Of a stretch of 64,000 nt of DNA, positions 11,018 through 22,649 are shown piece by piece (within the stretch, counting starts at the first letter, position 1; each line of letters opens with the position of its first letter). The stretch covers positions 43,276,001 through 43,340,000 of the forward strand of contig CM060733.1 of assembly GCA_030704615.1 (NCBI GenBank). Direction: 5' to 3'. The stretch is from Takakia lepidozioides (lineage: Eukaryota; Streptophyta; Takakiopsida; Takakiales; Takakiaceae). A model generated the notes under the pieces. That model was not told where the DNA came from, ran no database searches, and was given only the letters and a program-made list of their open reading frames with translations. Made by a program: the position numbers and the translations under genes.

Positions 11018-14000
11018 TTAATCTTGAAAATCATCACTATCGTCGTCTTGTCCTTGACTGTCCTGCTCCGCCTCCACCCCATCATTGCCTTTCTCATCTC
11101 CAGCGGACTGCTCGTTGGCCAGGCTTTCGAAAATCTCATCTTCACCTTGCGGAACCGACCATCTCACCTCCGTTGGGTCGTCGTCATCCCTGTCTGCATC
11201 GCTCTCATCCGCCGAATCACATATGAACTTTCGCACCCGTCTACCTGTCTCAGCTGTTGCCAACTCTTTCCTTATGCTTCTGTCCTCCCTAGCCCTCTCC
11301 AAAATCTGCTCTACTTTACTGGGATTCTCACATCGTCTAATCGTTGTATTTGCGAGTTTAGCATAACTAGGAAGGAGTAGTCCTTCACCGGGCTCGTCAT
11401 GAAGTCGGCCCTCACAAATAACGGGACATTCTTCTTGGCAGGAAGTGTAGGCCCTACATGTTTCGACCGGATCCTGGAATCGTGCACATAACAAACACCA
11501 ACGAGACCAATGAGAACCACAGTCCGGAAATGCGTTTGACAAAAAATCACCCAAAAGGCTTTGCAAACTTACAATGTTTGCACTCACTCGTATTCCGGGT
11601 TCTCCTCGGCATCAATGTCCACTGTCTCTTCCTCCGACTCCGACGAATCCGAGGAGTCTTTGGCTTCGATGGGAGCCTTCACATTCCGTTGCAGCCCTTC
11701 CAGATGGGATCCCCAGACGGATGTGTCCTCCTCGTAGGCAAAGAGGTGCCGGTCGGAAAACCGCCCAGCCCACATTGAGGCACCTGTTACAATGCCATCC
11801 ACACATTATGACATGGCCCTTCAGATGTTGCGAATTAAAGCATAACGAGAATTTGTAGAACAACATAGAACAAGATTCTGCATACCTGTCCCACAGATGA
11901 GGTCGAGCACTGTGCCCTTCACGTCAGTGCATGTCTCCATAATTGTCTGAATGAAGGCAGGGCTCCGAGTCCGTGAATACCGCAGGGGTTCCGTTGAAGT
12001 GAGGCTATGAGGGAGAAGTTCCGTGGGAACGTTGTTGAACAGGACGTCATAATCGATGGGGTCGCAGTTCGGGTCAACCAACAATCCCTCCTTCCGGAAA
12101 GCAAAGGTGGAGTTCTCCTTCACAAAGCAGTATGCATCGAACTGCTTCGTCTGCATACACAGTGGGGAACGATTAGAAATCGAATGTGGCACCGCATTTC
12201 AAAACTCCTAAGAAATTGAAAGGACGAGTGCCAATGTCGTAATTACCTTCTTCCCTTCCGACCGAAGGCCCAATGTGTTGATGCATGTCCACTTCTTCTT
12301 CAGAATTGGGACGGCGCTCTTGCGGGTCCACTTCGCAATTCCTGTCTGCGTGTTTTTGCCTCTGCTTGCCAGGACAACCACACAGCCTCTGTCGTCCAAC
12401 ACCATGCGGGCGAGCCCGAATCCTTTCTTCCAAAAGTCCTCGGAGTACCTGTTCCAAGATGGCAAAGCTTGTAGTCCTTCCACAGGCTCTCCGTCCGGAA
12501 TATCCAAGATGATCATATCGCAAGACCACTCGGTGGCATTTCCGCCCCTCCTGCAATCCTTGTCTGCACACACCCTCTCAAAGAACGAGACCATCTTCAG
12601 AAACCCAGGGGTGTCGGAAGGCTTTTCGGCAGCTGCCTTCTTCAGTGCTCTGCCCTTCAGACCCTCCATGGTCTTCATGTATGCCAACTTGGCTGCCTGT
12701 CCATCCAAAGCCGCCAAGAAACTCTCATTGACACACTGGACTACTGTATCGGGATCCACTTTTGGCCTCTTCATTTCCACCAGCTCGAAAGGGTGCCCCA
12801 GTGCCTTCTTGCCGAGCCTGTTCTCATCCCTCTCGTGACAACGGTGGGCACAAGGGATTTCGACTGCGTTTCGGGGGTTGGGCTGGTTGCAAAGTCTCCA
12901 TCGGAGTCCTCTTCGTCACCCTCTTCCTGTACTATCTGTTTCTGCTTCTTCGTTTTCTTGGGTGTCACAACTGCTGCTCCTTGCTGGCAAGTCCTCTTCT
13001 TCGACCCCTTCTGTTGAGCCTGCACAGCTGCATCCACTGTCTTCTGTGCCATCTCAGCTGCCTTTCTGGATTGTTCCAGAGCAGCAGCTTCATTTGCCAA
13101 CTCTGGCCCAGCAGGGACACGTCTTTCCTTTCTTTTTCCTTCTGCTTTCGCATGCAGATCTTTCTCAGACTCGTCAACAATTCCGCCAGACATGTCCAGG
13201 TACCACGGGCATCCAACAAGATGCGCGGCATGCCATTGTTTCTGCATCTCGGGTGTGTAGACACAGCTTGGGCCCGCCACGGTCCAAGCCATGAAGAACG
13301 GGGGCTCTTGAGCCAGGGCCCCTGTCTGAAGAAGCACGTATTTCATATACCTGCAGGGCAGTCAGCATGCGTGAGCAAAAGTTGAGTCCAACGTACTCGC
13401 AGAGTGCAACCGAAAACATAAAATGCGAATGCGGTGCCGCATTTCCCAGACAAACCTCATAACCAGGCTTCGCATACAAGGACAACTGGGCTTCACCTGT
13501 AAACAATTCGCATTGCAGCTTTTCTCGCTCCCTCCTGATGTGTAAACTCCACGCTCCTTCTTGCTGTCTGCAGCTCCCTGGCAAAGAGGTTGTCCTTGTA
13601 TGCACATCTGAAATGTGTCACGTAGTCTTCCAATGTCTGTATTCCATCCCATTTGATGTACAAGCCGAACGAATTTGTATGCATGACGACTTGCTCCTTC
13701 GCATTCGTCATTACCTGCAATTCCCACATGCATTGTCACGTAGCAGTTCAGGGAATTCATTTCAGAAAAGCAAATCTGGGGAAGTACCTTGAATTACCTG
13801 GAACCACCAAGTCATGCGGTTGAGCCACACATCCACAGTAGGGTCGGAAACTTCGAGTGGAAAAGACCACATTGTCCTTATACTCTCCGATGCATTCCAG
13901 ATCGACAGCCACCGTGTCTGCCATTTCCGATCCAATGTCAGGTGCAGGAAGAAGAGTGGCTATTGCTAGGAAGGAACTTCAGTGCATTGAAACCTCACCT

Positions 14001-15916
14001 TCTCTTTCGCCTCAACACATGCCGTTGAGAGGTGATGCAGTTTCTCCAACTGCATGGTCGGCTACATGGCCCAAGAATAGTGTTTTGCAATCTCGGGGAT
14101 GAAGTCCTTTCCAAGTGCCGGATCTGCAATGGCCACCAGCTTCACAAGCTTTGACTTGTATTTCGTTCTGGACTTGACCCCGGCTTCCTTCAAGTGCTCA
14201 GTCAATGACTGCAACGTTTTGACCTGCCCTTCACTTTCCATGAAGAAGCATTTGGCATGGGCCAAATCCAGCTTGATGTTTGACTGCCAACAAAAACATG
14301 CAGAAGCGTTACATTCGATTCATGTGGAAAGATTACTGAAAATTGGGGAAGGATGAGCAGAGGGAAATGGGAGGACAACTTACTTCGTATATCACCTCCA
14401 CCATTCCATCCATAGTGAGACGATACCATGTCCGGTCAATTTTTGCCACGGCTTTCTGAATGAGCTCGGGCTCCAGCATTTCCGCAAACATGTGCGGATC
14501 AATGAGACCAGTTTTCCTCACCATGTACAGCATATGTGCCATGTGGGTATGCACGTACGCATTTTCAGTGACCCTGCAAGGCACACTCTCCAGTTCAGTC
14601 CACGGAAGCACGGAAACAAAACAGATTGGAAACCGAAATGCGGCACCGCATTTCAAATGTGCTTGGGAGGGTATGAGTATCTTACGAGTTGAGGTCCGCC
14701 ATGGCATTCTTGAGCAGGGAGGAGTCTGCCGCCTTCACCTTGAGGATGACACACTCCACCATGTAATGCCAGCCAATGTGCTTGGCATGGTTCTGCTTGA
14801 TGTACTCCCACCAGGCGAGAAGTCGGTGATTCCCGTCCCACACAAAGAACATTTTACCCGACATATGGCCGAAGTCTGGATCACCTTTCAGCGTTGCCTC
14901 GAATTCGTCGTTGCGAGTGTGCCAGTGGGTATCCCATGTTAACAATTCATCCGCAGTGGGTCCACGAGATTCGCCGTCCTCATTCTCAAGGGAAACGTAG
15001 AAGGTTGGCGAACCTAGACGGTACCCTTCTCGAAATGCGAACTTGAGCTTATCCACATCTCCGGGAAGTGCCTGCCTGACGATGGGAAGGGAGACCATGC
15101 GACAGAGTGGGATTCGAAGAGTCCGCTGGAATACCCTGCTGCCCAGACTCTGCCAATGCTACTGTGTGACTCCTCCAACATTGTATCCGCTGCACTTTGG
15201 AATTCCTCCGGAGACATTTCTCAAGGTGGCGGTAGGGGCTGAGCAGCTAGAGCATCCCCAACTAGAGCTGCACTCTGGGGAATCTTTGTGGGCAATTCTG
15301 CAATTGCAGAGGCCTCCTCCGAGCCTGCAGTATTCTGAAGATCTTCCTCAACGGTGGTCAGGTCTTGCTGCGAACGTTGAGCGGCAGCACCCTCCTCCGG
15401 TACCAGATCGACAAAATCGGTCGATCCCATTTCCTTCGCTGCAGCAGAGATGCCCCCAACATCACCAGGCTGGAAATCAAGCAGGAACTGGGCTTCAGCT
15501 CGTGGAATCGGTTTTGCAGGAGACTGCTCCGCCCTCCCCCTGATTGCCTTGTGATTCCTCATTCTTGCAAGTGAAGGTGTCTGCTGCAATTGGAATTGCT
15601 TCCATCGCCTGGGTGGGGGGGAAACGGCCTGGTCGGGTTCAGAAACCAGTTGAAGGACGGGCTGCTTCTTCTTCGTCTTTGCTGGAGAAGGGCCCGACCC
15701 CTGTTGGCGATTCTCCATGACCTTCGAACGCGAGTCGCTCTCTGGGGCTTTGAACTGCAAAGACTTGCCCTTCGAAGCCGCGTCCTTGAAACGCACAGGG
15801 CTAGGCCCGGCAGGAAGACCTATGCTCGTGGATCGGCTGGGTGTGCGTGCTGCAGCTAGCTCCACGGACTCTTCCTGCGGCTCTTCGGATTCCTGCGATC
15901 CCTCCTGAACGTCCAT
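11018..15916 (-). CDS. ParB-like domain fused to amino-methyltransferase-like domain (copy 1)
   Basis: A multi-exon gene, ATG at 15916 to TAA at 11018-11020. The order is a Ser/Pro/Lys-rich N-terminus (15916-15221); a ParB-like segment with RIPLCRMVSLPIV and the box VWDGNHRLLAW (about 14810-14850); a poorly known middle part with Lys-rich, nuclear-localisation-like PKKTKKQK; then methyltransferase motifs. Those are MIILDIPDG (about 12490-12520, at the DPPY position), SPAFIQTIMETC, and VLDLICGTGASMWAG, split by an intron at 11885-11784 with clean GT-AG ends. The tail is acidic and ends SDDFQD. The motif order (IV before X and I) is that of beta-class N6-adenine/N4-cytosine methyltransferases. 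A frame change near 15140 is unresolved (intron or frameshift). The target base is unknown, and DIPD instead of DPPY leaves catalysis uncertain. Copy 2 at 38172 conserves the same architecture. Confidence 0.65.
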
Positions 15917-15984
15917 CTTTCAGGTTAGGCATGCAAACATCTTCTGCATTCAAGTCTCCTAGCATACAGTCTAAGTCATACAGG

Positions 15985-17362
15985 CACCGCATTTCCGTCC
16001 CACAACTCCATGCCTGAGATACAAAAGGGAAATGCGGCGCCGCATTTCCGTTCTGGAATGTCGGAAGGGAAGACTCGGACGGAAATGCGGTGCCGCATTT
16101 CAGTTCCGATGGTTCACGATTTTCAGTCAGAACAGAAATGCGGTGCCGCATTTCCGTCCCTCAGCTCCATGCCTCAGATACAAAACGGAAATGCGGCGCC
16201 GCATTTCCGTTCTGGAATGTCAGAAGGTGCGACTCGGACGGAAATGCGGTACCCGCATTTTCGTTGAACGGAAATGTCGTGCCGCATTTCCGTTCTGGTC
16301 TCACCCGGACGCGAACATCAAAATGGAATGCGGCGCCGCATTCCGTTCTGGAGAGTATAAGGTCTCAACCGGACGGAAATGCGGTGCCGCATTTCCATCC
16401 CTCAGCTCCATGCCTCAGATACAAAACGGAAATGCGCGCCGCATTTCCGTCGGAAGGTGCGACTCGGATGGAATGCGGTGCCGCATTTCCGTTCTGGAGA
16501 CTCAATGCGGTGCCGCATTTCAGTTCTGATGGTTCACGATTTTCCGTCAAACGGAAATGCGGTGCCGCATTTCATGCCTTAGATACAAAACGGAAATGGC
16601 GCCGCATTTCCGTTCTGGAATGTCGGAAGGTCGGAAATGCGGTGCCGCATTTCAGTTCCCGTGGTTCATGATTTTCAGAACGGAAATGCGGTACCGCATT
16701 TCCGTTCGGTTGAACGGAAATGTCAGTATTCTCAGGCGGAAATTGCCGCATTTCCGTCCCATGCCTCATACAAAACGGAAATGCGCCGCATTATCGTTCT
16801 TGAATGTCGGAATGTGCGACTCGAACGGAAATGCGGTGCCGCATTTTCAGTTCCGATGGTTCACGATTTTCAGTCAGAACGGAAATGCGGTGCCGCATTT
16901 CCGTTCTGGAGAGTATGAAGGTCTCAACCGGACGGAAATGCGGTGCCGCATTTCGTCCCTCAGCTTACAAAACGGAAATGCGGCGCCGCATTTCTGTTGG
17001 AATGTCGGAAGGTGCGACTCGGACGGAAATGCGTGCCGCATTTCAGTTCCAGTGGTTCATGATTTTCAATCAGAATGGAAAAGCGCCGCATTTCCGTTCC
17101 ACTGCCACATATCGTACTTGTTGGATGGAAATGCGGCACGGCATTTCCGTTCTGGAGAGTTTAAAGGTTTCCCCCGGATGGAAACTCGGTGCCGCATTTC
17201 CGTCGCACTGGTGCATGACTAAGATGCAAAACGGAAATGCGGCGGCGTATTTCCGTCGCACTGGTGCTTGACTAAGATGCAAAACGGAAATGCGGCGCCG
17301 TATTTCCGTCCAACAGCAATCAAAAGAATCACTCCGGACGGGAAATCGGAACTTCATTTCCG
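15985..17362. repeat. Palindrome array 2 in the divergent promoter of module 1
   Basis: About 29 copies of the GAAATGCGGTGCCGCATTTC-type palindrome at a rhythm of roughly 50 bp fill the interval between the ParB-methyltransferase gene (minus) and the transposase gene (plus). Four spacer types recur in mixed order, recognisable by CTCCATGCCTCAGATACAAA, GGAATGTCGGAAGGTGCGAC, GATGGTTCACGATTTTCAG and GAGAGTATAAGGTCTCAACC. Some copies have lost one to three central bases. The position suggests a regulatory or transposase-binding role (inference). Confidence 0.9.
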
Positions 17363-17855
17363 CATGCGGATCCTCAATGGGTTGCATTGTTCCGAAACAA
17401 CACAATTGCGGCCTGTCTTGATGAGCACAACTTGGTTGTCTGACCGTTTTAACTAACAGTCCTGGCACTTGTCAGTGCGAACGTTCCTGTCTGCACCGAG
17501 AATACTGCTGGATCCACCCTCAGGAGAAACTGTCAGGAGATGTTATTTCGTCGCCGAATCGGCCATCATTGTCATACTTATTGGCTATGGAATCAAACCT
17601 CGCACCTTCATGCATGTAGCTTGAAACAATACTTCCACTTCAATGTGCGACTTCCAATCGTCGATGGACTCCGCACATCCACTTACATGGTGCCTGTGAG
17701 CCTTGGTCTGTCGCTATACTGAACCTCGCACTTGCCAACTTTGTGCGGTCTTCGATGGCTCCAAATTCCTACGCTATAGTTTGCTGTCCTCCGCAACTTG
17801 GGAGAGCCTGGATCCCAAACAAGGGAGGACTTTGCAGAGTGACTGAAACTTACCT

Positions 17856-20800
17856 TTGTTCCAAATTCAAGCTCAAACCGGCACAGTTTATTTGGAAGAA
17901 GAAAGGAAGGATGTTCCTGGACAGGTTGACGAGACCATTGTCGTGCTAGGTAACGACGGAGGTTGCGGAATCGAATGGCACGTACCCCCATCAGACACCA
18001 TCCTGTACCGAGCTGTGGGAATGCCCATTCCCTTCCAAATCAGTCGCTGCCCACACCATCCACAAAGGAGTCGGGAAACCGACAGGCGGCCACTGCCAAC
18101 AGAGAGGTATGCAACGATAATCATTCCCGACCTGGACCGTCAAGACCCTCCATAGCTTCTCGTGTGGACGTATTCGACATTTCCGACGAGGAAGATGACT
18201 GCATTGAGGTCCCCATGTCTTCCACACGGTCGTTCAAATCCGACATGGACGTCTCTGCAGGTGCTACGCATGTACCCTCGAGCATAACTCAACCCGGTCC
18301 ATTGTGCAGCTCCTACGGCAACATCACCTCGATGGTTCTCGCTCGAGCTGGCTGCTCTCGACTATGCCAAATTTCCAGTCAGGAAGGTAACGTATCTGCC
18401 TCCCGAAGTCAATGGCAATGTCATGTTTGAGTTTTCACCTTTTACTTCGTCAAACAAAGCCTCAGGGATGTTAACAGACATGGATCAAAAGCATGACGGA
18501 CACCCCTGGTGTGTGATGAAGACCAGTAGCACGAAAATTGATGGTGTTCGTGTACGATACGTCCTCTGTGCGGGGAAGCTGAGGTGCCTCAATCCCGCCT
18601 GCTTCCACTTTCTCTCCAAAGGAGGGCGGAGAAACAGACGGATTGGACTGGCACAACGCATCATCCATTCATTGTCTCCAGCCAAGCTCCTGCGGATTCA
18701 AGTGCGCACATTGCAAAAACCACCGACGTGCATGTCCATGTGCAGAGCCAAGCAATATTACGTAATCCATTTGCTCCCGGACTTGACTAGAGCTTGCATA
18801 CACGTTGGGGTCCACTGCCACCCCTTGGCGAGAGGCAACATCCGTGAGGCTGTGCAGGAAGCACACGACATCATAAAAGAGGAGGTGAAATTGAGCCCCG
18901 GAGCCAGACCAAAGCAGATTTAGCTGAAGGCGGCCCACAAGATTGCTCTTGGCAAAATCATGTCTGAAGATGGTTCAGACCGAGTGCCCTTGAACGAAGA
19001 GGAGATGCTTGACCTTGGAGTCCGTCTCGCACGTTTGTAGTCCGAATGTGCGGAATCACATCGTATCTTGCAAGCAGGAGTTCGCCCGGGGTCGGACATG
19101 CACTCAATCTTGGAGGTGAAACGAATGACTGGATATGACTACATCCAAGGTAGCAGGTTTCCAGGGCAAGGGAGCAAATCCGATCGTTGTTACATTTTTA
19201 AAATGTCGACGTGTGGGCCTGGGAGTGGAGTCGACTTGGTCACTCGCATGACAACTGGAAACTTGTCGAATGCTTGGGTGATGTTTGATCACATCAAGCG
19301 AATTACCCATGGGTGACTATAGGTGCGCATGTTTATGACTATCACTCCAAGAGGCTCATGACGATTGCAATCTGCGAGATGAAAGGGGAGGACACACAGT
19401 CGAGATGCATCTGTGGGAGGGCATAAACGAGCAGATGGCAAGGGCGGGATTGCAGAGCCCAATTTCAGGGGATTCATGGCAGACAACGCTCAGGCCAACT
19501 GGGCAGCGGTGCGGCGTGTGTACGGTGAGGACCCCAATGTTCCAATGGAGGGGAAAGAGAGATCCTGTGGATTCCATTGGATGCAGAGTCTATCTCACTA
19601 CACTACCAAATTTGTTGCTAGCTCATTCCAGGCTGAACACCTGTCCTTTGTACGGCGTGGAAGGATGCACCCACATTTGATGACGCGGAGGTAAAGTTTG
19701 CTATCATCGAGGCTTGGTGGAACACGTCAGGTGCAGTGGAGACAACCAATCTGGGAGCCTTGCACAGCTGGTTGGGGTGGTGGCATTTCCGGTATCGACA
19801 GTTCGGACAGTACATGCGGGAGGTATGATGCCAACTTTTCGTCAATTGTCTTCTATTACGGACCTTTCATTGGTCCCTCACCATTGTTTCTGTCCTTGTA
19901 GGAGCGGTGCTTGGATTCCGACACGGACATGCGAACACGAATATGGCAGAATCAGTCCACTCCTCCTGGCGAGCGTCTTCTGCCGCACATCTGGTGGACG
20001 TAGTGACGGCCACAACGGAGGACATCGACAGAGCAATCATGCAGCAAGCCACGTACTACAAGTTCCTGAGCGGGAAACAATGGGGCTTTGGGCCGGACAA
20101 GGAGGAATTGTTGGTACAAACAGCTTCGAGGTCGAAGAATCCATTGAAATGGGCGACAACATTGCGAGAGAAGATCAAAGGGACGCCTCTGCACCGCAGA
20201 GGTGAACACCTAGAGGGGGACGTCCGTACTTGCCCTGTGAGGGAGGATTGAAGAGGAACCCGGGTGCGAAGAGGATTCCTGGAGATCCGACAGGAACATT
20301 CGACAGCACCTCGAGGTCCCGTCATGTTGCCGCACAATGTGTCTTCCAGCAGTGGAAGCCCAAGAAATTCCAGATCGTCATCACCTTCAAGCGGGGATTC
20401 GTGCGAGAAATTCCCACCGCTCGCTTGCCCCAGATTCCGCCCGCTGTTATGCAGTATGGCCAAGCCATTGTGGAGACGATTGTGTCTGCGTCACAGTGGA
20501 GAATTGCTCGCACAAAGCCGTCGTTTCGAGGCAGGTGTTCCGCAATTCAAGTGGATACACGGCAACATTGTTTAGAGATGATAAGGAGGAATCCAGATGG
20601 GGCTGTCCCTGCTCCTACTTTTACAGGAAGATTTGTCCATGCAAAGTTTGCGGAGGCGATAACCACCCAGTTCTGGTTCTGCAGGCACGACATTATGACT
20701 TGCGTGTATGGAAAGCCCAAGTACGGCGTACAAACAATGCCAGAGGCTCCCCCGGTGTGGCTGGTGGAACCAGGCTGCGATCTGAGTCAGGTTGAGGCCG

Positions 20801-21296
20801 ACGCCCTTACCGCCGCTGGATTTCGATGGTGCGGCGCATTGACGTCCCTAGACCATTTCCGCTTCCACAGCCTCCACCACCGACCCCTGTGAGAGCAAGA
20901 ACAATGGGACGACAGCTCTAAGCATCCTACACACCGTTGGGGGAAACCGAAGAGGCGGCGACCTCCCTCAAAAGTGAACGAGACAAGGATGGGGAATGCA
21001 CTTCGGATGAACTGTACAATCCCGAGCTCGACAGAAGTGCCCCCACCAGGCTTCGGGCGTGTGTATCAGATGGCCACGGCAGGCTCAGCTGTTCGCAATG
21101 AGGTGTACACCATCACCATTTCAGAATTACCACCTGCAATTGCACCGACTTCCAGATCATGGCGAACAAGGGGGCATCATACTGCCCTTGCAAGCATCTG
21201 TACTACGTGTACCTAAAGAGACTCCGGTGTAATTCCACAACTCATCACTTCATACATGCACCAGGGTTGAGCCCCAAGAGGTGCACACTCTTCTGA
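17856..21296 (+). pseudogene. MULE-like DDE transposase with SWIM finger (module 1)
   Basis: The modular order is an N-terminal segment with WHVPP; a zinc cluster (HPWC, CAGKLRC, CFHF, CRAKQYYV, RACIHVGVHCHP, WRKY/GCM1-like); ILEVKRMTGYDYIQ; and the catalytic core. In the core the candidate acidic residues are D in VMFDHIKRI (about 19280), D in GFMADNAQANW (about 19480) and E in NTNMAESVHSSW (about 19945), with CGFHWMQSL between. The C-terminal SWIM finger has CNCTDF and YCPCKHLYYVYL. Two in-frame TAG codons (18921-18923 and 19038-19040) and frame changes near 18650, 19310 and 19400 show it is dead. At least one intron (about 19826-19901) remains. It is homologous throughout to the minus-strand transposase of module 2. 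Confidence 0.75.
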
Positions 21297-22645
21297 ATAT
21301 GGATCCAGGGGACCAGTGAGCTTGGCTTGCGGTCCCCACACAATGGTACGCCCATCCTTTTCAGATAGTAGAACTGTACTGCTGCAAGTACCTCTGACTC
21401 TGGCCACAGAAAGGTCCGACTTATGTCTTGCCTACCAGTAACCTGTTTTGCTCGAACTAAGATATACTATATTTCACTTGTGTTTCCACGTGCATGTATT
21501 TTTGTGTGTTGGAGGGTTCCTGTTTTTCTGCTCTCCAAACTTGCTTTCCTCATTCGACCCCCGGCAAGGAAATGCGGCGCCGCATTTCCAAGTAACGTCG
21601 TAGGTACTGGTAGATGCGGCCTTCGCCAACACCAAACCGCCCAGAAATTTCGCACATGCAAACCCTAATGCGGCACCGCATTTCCCAGTTGAGTCGCAAA
21701 CCTTTCCCGCCGAATACCCGAAGAACATAATTGTGAAGTACTGCAGACTCTATTGGTGCAGACTCTATTGGTTCAATCGCGGCAAAAAGGTCAGCTTCAT
21801 TCCAATGTTAAGGCATGTAAAACCGCGGAATACTCTATACAGGCCAGTATGCGACGTCCTTTTGCCGTGGTATACTGGATTTCTCGTTGCACGGTCACTC
21901 ATTTCCCAACGACGCAATGGCGTGAGTGTTGCGTGTGAGCGCGCGAGTGTACGCTCACGTAGGAGTGACGTGGCGTGAGCGTACGCTCACACTTGCTGAC
22001 GTGGCATGAGCCTGCACCCACGCTGATGTGGCGTGAGCGTCATGTCAGCATGCTGATGTGCGGCAAATGATGACACTGTTCGTCATCTGCCACGTCAGCA
22101 TTAACATGTGCCGCCTATAACCGAGGATGGTCCTATGACCGTGGAATTAATGCAGGGAATCTTGCCTAAATAGAATCAAGACTACCATGAGGCCTACAAT
22201 TGTAGCATCCAACATTGTGCAATTACAAATGCTGCTTGTTCACTTTTACAATTACGAGGACGAGAAAATCCTCACAAAGTCTGCGCCATAGAGGCTGCCA
22301 CGGGAAGACCTTCCTCCCTCCTCAAATAACAATGAGAGTTAGGATCATCTTCAAAAGATGATTGTAGTGCATAGCGACAGCAAGACATGTAGACTTCGAA
22401 CGGTGCAATGACAAATGTGCTTTTAAAGTTGCCACTCAGAGCTCACTCCGTATAGTTGGAGGCCATATCATTGCACCGCCGACGAATTGATGTGAATTAC
22501 ACATTTCAAATCATGGTCGTCCACATACCACATTGCATAGTTGATGCTACCCATGTGTGTATCCCGCTGCAATAGAGTATCGACCTCGTTGAAAACTCAT
22601 AGTGGCCTGGTGAATGAAGTTGTCACGTTTGGGATCGCAAACCAT
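21297..22645. other. Junction between modules 1 and 2, palindromes but no gene
   Basis: Two module-1 palindromes lie at about 21567-21590 and 21665-21688. From 21910 to 22130 there is a cluster of different inverted repeats. These include GTGAGCGTACGCTCAC, and a long imperfect hairpin whose arms contain GATGTGCGGCAAATGATGAC and its partner GTCATCTGCCACGTCAGC (about 22028-22110). GTGACGTGGCGTGAGCG occurs here and again at about 44968-44985, so these may be the outer ends of module 2. No coding region was recognised. Confidence 0.6.
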
Positions 22646-22649
22646 CCTC

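Noticed and set aside
15985-17362. CRISPR-like array (palindromic repeats at regular spacing)
   Set aside because: The repeats are full palindromes within a eukaryotic transposon, the spacers are a few recurring sequences and not unique ones, and no Cas genes are present.
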